A program made the translations under genes and the position numbers. From positions 1 to 11,160 of the forward strand of contig JBBDYH010000169.1 of NCBI GenBank assembly GCA_040901795.1: DNA of 11,160 nt, in the 5' to 3' direction. The notes beneath the pieces were generated by a model, which was not told the origin of the DNA, did no database searches, and saw only the letters and a list, made by a program, of their open reading frames with translations. Shown here one piece after another: positions 6,756-11,160 of this stretch; within the stretch, counting starts at the first letter, position 1, and each line of letters opens with the position of its first letter. This stretch comes from JBBDYH01 sp040901795. GTDB lineage: Bacteria > Planctomycetota > Planctomycetia > Pirellulales > JALHPA01.

Positions 6756-8006
6756 TCAGTCGGCGAGGCGCTTGAGAAAGCGGTAGAGGATTTCGCTGGC
6801 GAGCTCGAGTTGGTCGAGCGCTAGCCATTCGTCGGCCGTATGGGCCTGGGTAATCGAACCCGGGCCGAAGACGACGGTCGGGAAGTGCGCGCCGTAGGCG
6901 GTGGCGTTCGTGCCGAACGGAACACCAATTTTCTGAGCCGCACCTCGCAGCTCGCGAACGGCCACGGCAAGTCGATCGGCCAGAGCGCCGTTGGCAGTGT
7001 CGCTTAACCCGCGGCTCTGCATCATCGGCGGCAGATGCTCGATCGTTTCCGGACGACCGACGTGCCGCGCTAGATAGTCGATCACCTCACGGTACACGCT
7101 GGCCGGGTCGTCGTCGGGAAGCAGGCGGCGATCGATCTCGATCGTGCATGAAGCGGGCACCGTGTTGACACTGATGCCACCTTGAATCGTGCCGACGCTG
7201 AGCGTGGCACGGCCACACAGCGGGTGCGCCGTTGATCGACTCAAATCGTCGCGGTGATAGCGCTCCAGCGCAGCCAATACCTCCGCCATGCGAAAGATGG
7301 CGTTCTCGCCGAGTTGCGGCAGCGAACTGTGGGCGGCGCGACCGAGCGTGCGGCATTGCCAGCGAACCATGCCCTTATGAGCGACGACGATGCCTAATTC
7401 CGTCGGTTCGGCGACGATGGCAAAGTCGGGCTTGCGAGGGACGATGGAACGCCCACGTGGGCGAGTCTCTCCGAGACTCGATTGCGCGTCTCGGAGAGAC
7501 GCGTCCACGTGGGGCGCGTCCACGTGGGACCACAGGTCGCACAGCCCTTGTGCGCCGGTGAAGCCGTGCTCTTCATTGATGGTGCAGGCCATGAGAACCG
7601 TCGGGCAAGGCTTCGGCCGCTCGGCAGCAACCCTCGCCACCGCGCCCAGCATCGCGGTCATGCCACCTTTGATGTCGCAGGCGCCGCGGCCGTAGAGCCG
7701 GCCTTCGCGGGTCGTCGGTCGGAAGGGGTCGATGGTCATGCCCTCGACGGGAACCGTGTCTTGATGGGCGTCGAGGAGCACGACGGGCGCGCCCGCGCTG
7801 CCCTCGAGGCGGGCGATGAGATTGTCGCGGCCCGGCTCGATCGTCTGGCGCTGTGTTTCCAACCCAATGCGGGAAAACCATTGCTCCAGGTAATCGGTCA
7901 GATGGCGCTCAAACACTTCGGCGCCAGCCACCTCACCGCGACCCATGGGGTTGACGCTGGGAATGGCGATCAGGTCGGCGAGCAGGTGTGGCAAATTGAG
8001 CGTCAC
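6756..8006 (-). CDS. M20-family metallopeptidase (ArgE/DapE-like deacylase)
   Basis: A 416-residue cytoplasmic amidohydrolase. The two-zinc site is complete: DAHQDTVP with His81 and Asp83, GACD with bridging Asp111, NEEHG with catalytic Glu145 and ligand Glu146, AEPTE with Glu200, and QAHTADEW with His389. The central dimerisation (lid) domain covers about 205-320. Family members hydrolyse N-acyl amino acids such as acetylornithine or succinyl-diaminopimelate; the sequence alone does not decide which. The start is GTG at 8006; an in-frame TAG lies five codons upstream and no other start intervenes. No clear Shine-Dalgarno site is seen. Oddly, residues ~160-187 are encoded by a palindromic repeat inserted just before the conserved PDFAIVAEPT strand, explaining the slightly long protein. 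The gene is divergent from nuoA and convergent with the secreted-protein gene. Confidence 0.88.
   Translation of the reverse strand: MTLNLPHLLADLIAIPSVNPMGRGEVAGAEVFERHLTDYLEQWFSRIGLETQRQTIEPGRDNLIARLEGSAGAPVVLLDAHQDTVPVEGMTIDPFRPTTREGRLYGRGACDIKGGMTAMLGAVARVAAERPKPCPTVLMACTINEEHGFTGAQGLCDLWSHVDAPHVDASLRDAQSSLGETRPRGRSIVPRKPDFAIVAEPTELGIVVAHKGMVRWQCRTLGRAAHSSLPQLGENAIFRMAEVLAALERYHRDDLSRSTAHPLCGRATLSVGTIQGGISVNTVPASCTIEIDRRLLPDDDPASVYREVIDYLARHVGRPETIEHLPPMMQSRGLSDTANGALADRLAVAVRELRGAAQKIGVPFGTNATAYGAHFPTVVFGPGSITQAHTADEWLALDQLELASEILYRFLKRLAD
7451..7529. repeat. Composite palindromic repeat inserted in the M20 coding sequence
   Basis: Four palindromic modules sit side by side. GCCCACGTGGGC (7451-7462) is a perfect palindrome. 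CGAGTCTC/GAGACTCG (7462-7469, 7473-7480) and CGCGTCTC/GAGACGCG (7485-7492, 7496-7503) are 8-bp stems with 3-nt loops. GCGTCCACGTGGG then occurs twice (7501-7513, 7516-7528), each with a CCACGTGG core. The whole element is translated in frame in the minus-strand gene, giving a hydrophilic insert (SHVDAPHVDASLRDAQSS and onward). I recall similar CCACGTGG/GTCTCGGAGAGAC elements in planctomycete genomes, unverified. Confidence 0.85.
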
Positions 8007-8048
8007 GAGGACTTCAGGCTATGTGGGAGACCACAGCAGAAAAAGGGC

Positions 8049-8076
8049 TTGAATGATCAGAGGACGATGGCATAAT
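8049..8076 (+). promoter_or_regulatory. Candidate promoter of a small RNA
   Basis: TTGAAT (8049-8054, 4/6 of the -35 consensus) and CATAAT (8071-8076, 5/6 of the -10 consensus) are separated by 16 nt. Initiation near 8083 would feed straight into the structured segment that ends at a strong terminator. The match is moderate and activity is inferred. Confidence 0.4.
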
Positions 8077-8082
8077 GAGAGG

Positions 8083-8152
8083 ATAAGTCGGGGGTAAACT
8101 CCGGCTTTCGCCCTTCGCAGGTTCCTGCCCCACTTGCGAAGGGTCTTTTTTT
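8083..8152 (+). ncRNA. Candidate ~70-nt small RNA
   Basis: Between a plausible promoter and a strong intrinsic terminator lies about 70 nt that folds into two consecutive stems. The first is GTCGGGG (8087-8093) with CTCCGGC (8099-8105) around a GTAAA loop, with two G-U pairs. The second is the terminator stem. No protein-coding gene lies upstream on this strand for the terminator to serve: the nearest gene is divergent and starts at 8006. I do not recognise a known RNA family. It could also be a dispersed repeat or the end of an unseen transcript. Confidence 0.35.
8111..8152 (+). terminator. Strong rho-independent terminator
   Basis: CCCTTCGCA (8111-8119) pairs perfectly with TGCGAAGGG (8135-8143). 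The stem can extend three more pairs inward, one a wobble. It is followed at once by TCTTTTTTT (8144-8152). The T tract is only on the plus-strand side, which fixes the direction. It isolates nuoA from anything transcribed upstream. Confidence 0.8.
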
Positions 8153-8171
8153 GCGCTGCGCCTTTGAAGCT

Positions 8172-8193
8172 GGTGGAGTTCAAGTTTTAGCTT
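8172..8193 (-). repeat. Diverged inverted copy of the ACGCTAAAGCGT repeat
   Basis: In reverse complement this segment matches the 22-nt repeat at 8221 at 18 of 22 positions. It is the only copy in this orientation here, so the cluster has an inverted arrangement. Confidence 0.6.
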
Positions 8194-8220
8194 GTCGCGA
8201 CTGGTTGGGGGCACGGACAC

Positions 8221-8348
8221 ACGCTAAAGCGTGAACTCCAACGGGTCCTCCCAACGAGGGGTATGGTGGCAGAGCCCACCCTACCGCAACTCCAACGCAC
8301 GCACGCTAAAGCGTGAACTCCAACACGCGCTAAAGCGTGAATTCCAAC
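8221..8348 (+). repeat. Three direct copies of a 22-nt repeat (ACGCTAAAGCGTGAACTCC...)
   Basis: Copies lie at 8221-8242, 8303-8324 (identical to the first) and 8327-8348 (two mismatches). Each begins with the interrupted palindrome ACGCT-AA-AGCGT and continues GAACTCCAAC. A partial CAACTCCAAC tail also occurs near 8287. The unit is an interspersed element of a kind I associate with planctomycete gaps. No gene is seen between 8007 and 8481. Confidence 0.85.
8260..8285. repeat. Hairpin repeat GGTATGGTGG / CCACCCTACC
   Basis: A 10-bp stem with one mismatch and a CAGAGC loop, nested between copies of the 22-nt repeat. I recall GGTGGGC-type hairpins of this kind as common in planctomycete genomes. 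There is no T run, so it is not a standard terminator. Confidence 0.7.
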
Positions 8349-8440
8349 TGCGGCTTGACCATCTCGGCTGGCAGCATTAGGATTCTTTCGCTCGACCGAT
8401 CAATGCCGCGCAAAGACGGTCGACGTTTTTATTTATCCTA

Positions 8441-8462
8441 CTTTGTGACAATATTCACAAAG
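8441..8462. promoter_or_regulatory. Rex-like redox operator upstream of nuoA
   Basis: Perfect 8-bp arms CTTTGTGA (8441-8448) and TCACAAAG (8455-8462) flank CAATAT. The inner 18 nt match the established Rex consensus TTGTGAA-W4-TTCACAA at 17 of 18 positions. Rex represses respiratory genes and releases DNA when NADH/NAD+ rises, and nuo is a classic target. The core TGTGA-N6-TCACA equally fits the CRP-family consensus, so the binder is not certain. It ends 19 nt before the nuoA ATG, so it lies over the promoter or in the leader. Confidence 0.65.
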
Positions 8463-8481
8463 TTGATCGGCCTGACGACGG

Positions 8482-8901
8482 ATGGGCCCGATGGCAAACA
8501 TCCTACCGATCCTTTTGCTGCTCGTCTGCGCCACGGCGCTGTCAGTCGGGTTGATCGTCGTCAGCAAACTTTTTGGGCCCTCGCGCACGACGGCGGTCAA
8601 AGAGATGCCGTACGAAAGCGGAATGGACCCGATCCACGACACGCGGCGGCGGTTTGATGTCCACTTTCACCTGGTTGCGATCGCGTTTTTGGTGTTCGAC
8701 GTCGAGTTGCTGTTCCTCTACCCGTGGGCCGTGGCCGTCCGCAATCCGGCGGGCATCCAAAGCGTTGTGCCGGGAGAGGGCGTGAGCAACCCGCTGGTGG
8801 CCAGCCGCGGCCTGGTGTTTGCGGAGGCGATGATCTTCATCGCGCTGTTGGGCGTCGGCTTTGCGTATGCGTGGCGGAAGGGAATCTTTCGATGGCGATA
8901 G
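8482..8901 (+). CDS. nuoA: NADH-quinone oxidoreductase subunit A
   Basis: A 139-residue subunit of the membrane arm of complex I. Three transmembrane segments lie at about 7-28, 62-86 and 111-131. The family signatures are present: PYESGMDP (43-50) in the loop after TM1, and FDVELLFLYPWA (72-83) with the conserved acidic pair Asp73/Glu75 in TM2. The start is ATG at 8482 or the second ATG at 8491; neither has a clear Shine-Dalgarno site. It is the first gene of nuoABCD and lies 19 nt after the Rex-like palindrome. Its last 10 nt overlap nuoB in another frame, implying translational coupling. The loop between TM2 and TM3 is slightly long but ordinary. Confidence 0.93.
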   Translation: MGPMANILPILLLLVCATALSVGLIVVSKLFGPSRTTAVKEMPYESGMDPIHDTRRRFDVHFHLVAIAFLVFDVELLFLYPWAVAVRNPAGIQSVVPGEGVSNPLVASRGLVFAEAMIFIALLGVGFAYAWRKGIFRWR

Positions 8902-9497
8902 AGCTGCCGGAAAACGTGGTCGTGAGCCGGTTGGATGCGCTAGCCAATTGGTGTCGCAAGAACAGCCTCTGGCCGATGCCGTTTGCCACTGCTTGCTGCG
9001 GCATCGAGCTGATGGCCACGGGCGCAAGCAAGCACGACCTGGCGCGGTTTGGCGCCGAGGTGTTTCGCTTCAGCCCGCGACAGTGCGACTTGATGATTGT
9101 CGCCGGGCGCGTGGTGATGAAGATGCTGCCGGTGCTGCAGCGGATCTGGCAGCAGATGCATGAGCCCAAGTGGTGCATCTCGATGGGGGCCTGCGCTTCG
9201 ACGGGCGGCGTATTCGACACTTACTGCGTCGTGCAGGGGATTGACCGCTTTCTACCCGTCGATATGTATGTGCCCGGCTGTCCGCCGCGGCCGGAGCAGT
9301 TGATTCAATCGATCATCGATTTGCAGGACAAGATTCAGCGCGAAGGGACGCTTTCGGGGCGCGAGTTTGATTTGGCGGCCCGGCAGCAGACCAAGCGGGC
9401 GCTGGTCGAGATATCGCAGCTCTCAATCGTGGATAGCGCTCGCAACCCGATCGTGCATGAGCGGGAAGGGACGGCATTCGCGACGGTTTTACGCTAA
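8892..9497 (+). CDS. nuoB: NADH-quinone oxidoreductase subunit B (N2 cluster subunit)
   Basis: A 201-residue subunit of the peripheral arm. It holds the terminal 4Fe-4S cluster N2 that passes electrons to quinone. The four ligands are visible: adjacent Cys35-Cys36 in FATACCGIEL, Cys101 in SMGACASTGG, and Cys130 in VPGCPPRP. The start is ATG at 8892, overlapping the end of nuoA; the same frame is open back to 8724, but that part is out-of-frame nuoA sequence. The C-terminal 50 residues (from about 150) are a charged tail of ordinary length. The gene is followed not by nuoC directly but by a 126-nt gap filled with hairpin repeats. Confidence 0.95.
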   Translation: MAIELPENVVVSRLDALANWCRKNSLWPMPFATACCGIELMATGASKHDLARFGAEVFRFSPRQCDLMIVAGRVVMKMLPVLQRIWQQMHEPKWCISMGACASTGGVFDTYCVVQGIDRFLPVDMYVPGCPPRPEQLIQSIIDLQDKIQREGTLSGREFDLAARQQTKRALVEISQLSIVDSARNPIVHEREGTAFATVLR

Positions 9498-9528
9498 CTG
9501 ACGCAGGCCCTCGCGGTGATGTCTGAAC

Positions 9529-9619
9529 AATGTCGCCCCTACGGGGCTTTGTAATTTTTCACGCCGAACGGTCCGGGGGCTGGCGCCCCCGGCTATAGAA
9601 TGTCGCCCCTCCGGGGCTT
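9529..9619. repeat. Triple-hairpin repeat between nuoB and nuoC
   Basis: Two 21-nt copies of AATGTCGCCCC(TA/TC)CGGGGCTT lie at 9529-9549 and 9599-9619, 70 nt apart. Each forms a GCCCC/GGGGC hairpin. Between them is an 8-bp perfect stem, CCGGGGGC (9573-9580) with GCCCCCGG (9585-9592) and loop TGGC. The second copy ends 4 nt before the nuoC ATG at 9624. It also supplies an alternative in-frame ATG at 9600. The layout resembles REP/BIME-type intergenic palindromes. Confidence 0.85.
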
Positions 9620-9623
9620 CGCC

Positions 9624-10121
9624 ATGACTTTGCCCGAGACCATCGCCGCCGTGAACCGCCGCTTTCCGCGGGTGCAGGTGAGCGAGTTTCGAGGGCAGAC
9701 GCGCGTGGTCAGTGAGAGCGAGTCGCTCTACGACTTTTTCGCGTTTTTGAGGAACGAGCGAGGATTCGACTTTCTGTCGGATATCACTTGCGTTGATTAC
9801 TTGAATTACCGCGAGGCGACCGACCGCTTCGGATTGGTTTACATCCTGGCGAATACGCAGGCCAACGAGCGGATCACGGTGCGAATTTTTCTCAATGAGC
9901 CCGATCTAGTGGTTCGGTCTGTTGTTCCACTTTGGGCAGGTGCGAATTGGATGGAGCGCGAAGTGTGGGATATGTTCGGCATTACGTTCGATGGACATCC
10001 GGACCATCGCAGGATTCTGCTTCCCGAAGAGTTTACCGCGTTTCCGTTGCGGAAGGATTATCCGCTGCAAGGACGGGGGGAGCGGCATAACTTTCCCGTC
10101 CTCACAAGATCCGAGGCATAA
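9624..10121 (+). CDS. nuoC: NADH-quinone oxidoreductase subunit C
   Basis: A 165-residue peripheral-arm subunit that packs against NuoD and NuoB. The family signature is clear at the C-terminal end: ANWMEREVWDMFGITFDGHP, then HRRILLPEEF and PLRKDYPLQGRGER. It is a stand-alone nuoC, not the nuoCD fusion of enteric bacteria. The ATG at 9624 is chosen because sequence typical of the family begins there. The in-frame ATG at 9600 would add MSPLRGFA, which is translated repeat sequence. No standard ribosome-binding site is seen. The GGGG of the hairpin repeat (9613-9616) is the only purine-rich stretch at suitable distance. nuoD follows after 14 nt. Confidence 0.93.
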   Translation: MTLPETIAAVNRRFPRVQVSEFRGQTRVVSESESLYDFFAFLRNERGFDFLSDITCVDYLNYREATDRFGLVYILANTQANERITVRIFLNEPDLVVRSVVPLWAGANWMEREVWDMFGITFDGHPDHRRILLPEEFTAFPLRKDYPLQGRGERHNFPVLTRSEA

Positions 10122-10135
10122 GTCACCTAGCCACT

Positions 10136-11160
10136 ATGTCGGTCGTTCAGGCAAACATTCAGACGCGCGATCTCGTTCACGATGAGCCGCAGGATTACCT
10201 GTGGACGCTGAACTTTGGTCCGCAGCACCCGGCCACGCATACGACGCTGCGGCTGGTGTTGAAGCTCGACGGCGAGCGCGTGGTCGACGCCATGCCGGAC
10301 ATCGGTTACCTGCACTCGGGCTTCGAGAAGCTGGGCGAGCACTTGGATTACAACCAGTACGTGACGATCACCGACCGAATGAACTACATCTCGCCGCTGG
10401 CCAACAATGTGGCCTGGCACCTGGCGGTTGAGCGGCTGATGGGGATCGAACTCACGCCGCGCTGCAAGTACATCCGCACGATCGTGACCGAGTTGGCGCG
10501 GATCAGCGACCATCTGCTCTGCAACGGCGCGGTCGGGCTCGACGTCGGCGCGTTCACGTACTTTCTCTATGCCTTTTACCAGCGGGAAGTCCTGTACGAC
10601 ATTTTCGAGACGCTCTGCGGCGCGCGGTTCACCAACAGCTACACGCGCGTCGGCGGCTTGATGTACGACATGACGCCGCTGGTGATCGAGAAGACGCGCA
10701 CCTTCCTGCGGAACTTCCCCAAGACGCTCGAGGATATGGAGCGGCTTTTGAACCGCAACAAGATTTTTGTCGACCGCACCAAGGGAGTCGGCGTGCTGAC
10801 GAAAGAGCAGGCGATCAACCGCAGCGCGAGCGGGCCGATTGCCCGCGCCAGCGGCGTGACGCGCGACTTGCGCAAGGACGAGCCGTATCTGGCGTATCCC
10901 GATCTCGACTTCAAGATTTGTTGCACAACCGCCGGCGATTGCTATGCCCGATATCTGGTCCGTATGGCGGAGATGCGCGAGAGCATGAAAATTGTCCATC
11001 AGGCGCTCGAGAACTTGCCTGCCGGGCCGGTCAACGTGGGGATCGATCAGCGAACGGCGCTGCCCACCAAGCGGATGGTGTATTCGACGATCGAGGGGAC
11101 GATTTCGCACTTTGAGCTGGTAATGAGCAACCGCGGGTTCGAAGTGCCCAACGAAGAGTC
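10136..11160 (+). CDS. nuoD: NADH-quinone oxidoreductase subunit D, 3' end outside the window
   Basis: 341 complete codons are present and the frame is open to the right edge, so the gene is partial; the family is about 400 residues. NuoD, with NuoB, forms the quinone-binding pocket. GPQHPATH (28-35) supplies His35, DRMNY supplies Tyr84, and GLDVGAF supplies Asp136. These correspond by spacing to the quinone-site His59, Tyr108 and Asp160 of the bovine 49-kDa subunit, so the active site looks intact. The [NiFe]-hydrogenase Cys pairs are absent, as expected for complex I. A local Cys cluster, CCTTAGDC (262-269), lies where many homologues have a VGTxGD-type loop. Start ATG 10136; no clear Shine-Dalgarno site. 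Confidence 0.95.
   Translation, partial: MSVVQANIQTRDLVHDEPQDYLWTLNFGPQHPATHTTLRLVLKLDGERVVDAMPDIGYLHSGFEKLGEHLDYNQYVTITDRMNYISPLANNVAWHLAVERLMGIELTPRCKYIRTIVTELARISDHLLCNGAVGLDVGAFTYFLYAFYQREVLYDIFETLCGARFTNSYTRVGGLMYDMTPLVIEKTRTFLRNFPKTLEDMERLLNRNKIFVDRTKGVGVLTKEQAINRSASGPIARASGVTRDLRKDEPYLAYPDLDFKICCTTAGDCYARYLVRMAEMRESMKIVHQALENLPAGPVNVGIDQRTALPTKRMVYSTIEGTISHFELVMSNRGFEVPNEE

Noticed and set aside
8014..8220. A 68-codon minus-strand frame in the gap before nuoA
   Set aside because: It runs through the terminator hairpin and a repeat copy, and no motif is visible.
9600..9623. Upstream ATG as the true nuoC start
   Set aside because: The added residues are encoded by the hairpin repeat, which has an unrelated copy 70 nt upstream, so they are unlikely to be conserved protein. 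Not fully excluded.
10364..10390. Apparent loss of the quinone-binding Tyr of NuoD (Ile at residue 78)
   Set aside because: Counting 49 residues from His35, as in bovine His59 to Tyr108, places the key Tyr at residue 84 in DRMNY, where it is present.
10127..11110. A 327-codon open frame on the minus strand
   Set aside because: It is the antisense shadow of nuoD, which is unmistakable on the plus strand.

Overview
The window looks like a chromosomal segment of a Planctomycetota bacterium, most likely of the Pirellulales type. This is inferred from four things. The DNA is GC-rich. A small Tyr-rich secreted protein matches a type I associate with that phylum. There is a BlaI regulator paired with a giant M56 membrane peptidase. 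Nearly every gap is packed with short palindromic or tandem repeats. No database search was possible, so the taxonomy is an inference.

Layout: (1) 1-112, an 8-nt tandem tract, followed by a metallo-beta-lactamase-fold hydrolase (183-965) and two more G-rich short-repeat tracts, one of which inverts the sequence of the first. (2) 1200-5809, a compact two-gene signalling unit. A -35/-10 promoter has a BlaI-like dyad over the -10 box. It drives a BlaI/MecI-type repressor (1263-1673) whose stop codon overlaps the start of a 1379-residue BlaR1-like M56 peptidase (1670-5809). In the second protein the usual penicillin-binding sensor is absent. In its place is a chain of about seven beta-sandwich-like repeats, then a possible degenerate thioredoxin fold, then a thioredoxin domain with a CGPC active site. 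(3) 6073-6576, a secreted Tyr/Trp-rich protein, convergent with an M20 amidohydrolase (6756-8006, minus strand). The gap between them holds a 15-nt tandem repeat and two near-identical perfect hairpins. The M20 gene carries a palindromic repeat element translated in frame as a roughly 28-residue insert. (4) 8007-8481, a divergent regulatory gap. It holds a promoter-to-terminator unit that may encode a ~70-nt small RNA, a cluster of interspersed repeats, and a Rex-like (or CRP-like) palindrome 19 bp before nuoA. (5) 8482 to the window end, nuoA-nuoB-nuoC-nuoD, the start of a respiratory complex I operon with separate nuoC and nuoD. A triple-hairpin repeat separates nuoB from nuoC, and nuoD is cut by the window edge.

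Working together: NuoA (membrane) and NuoB, C and D (peripheral arm and quinone site) begin a 14-subunit-type NADH:quinone oxidoreductase, and the palindrome suggests NADH/NAD+ control. The BlaI-M56 pair should work as a proteolytic relay: an extracytoplasmic event activates the cytoplasmic zinc protease, which cleaves BlaI and releases the promoter. The unusual ectodomain suggests the signal is not a beta-lactam and could be redox or thiol related. That last point is inference.
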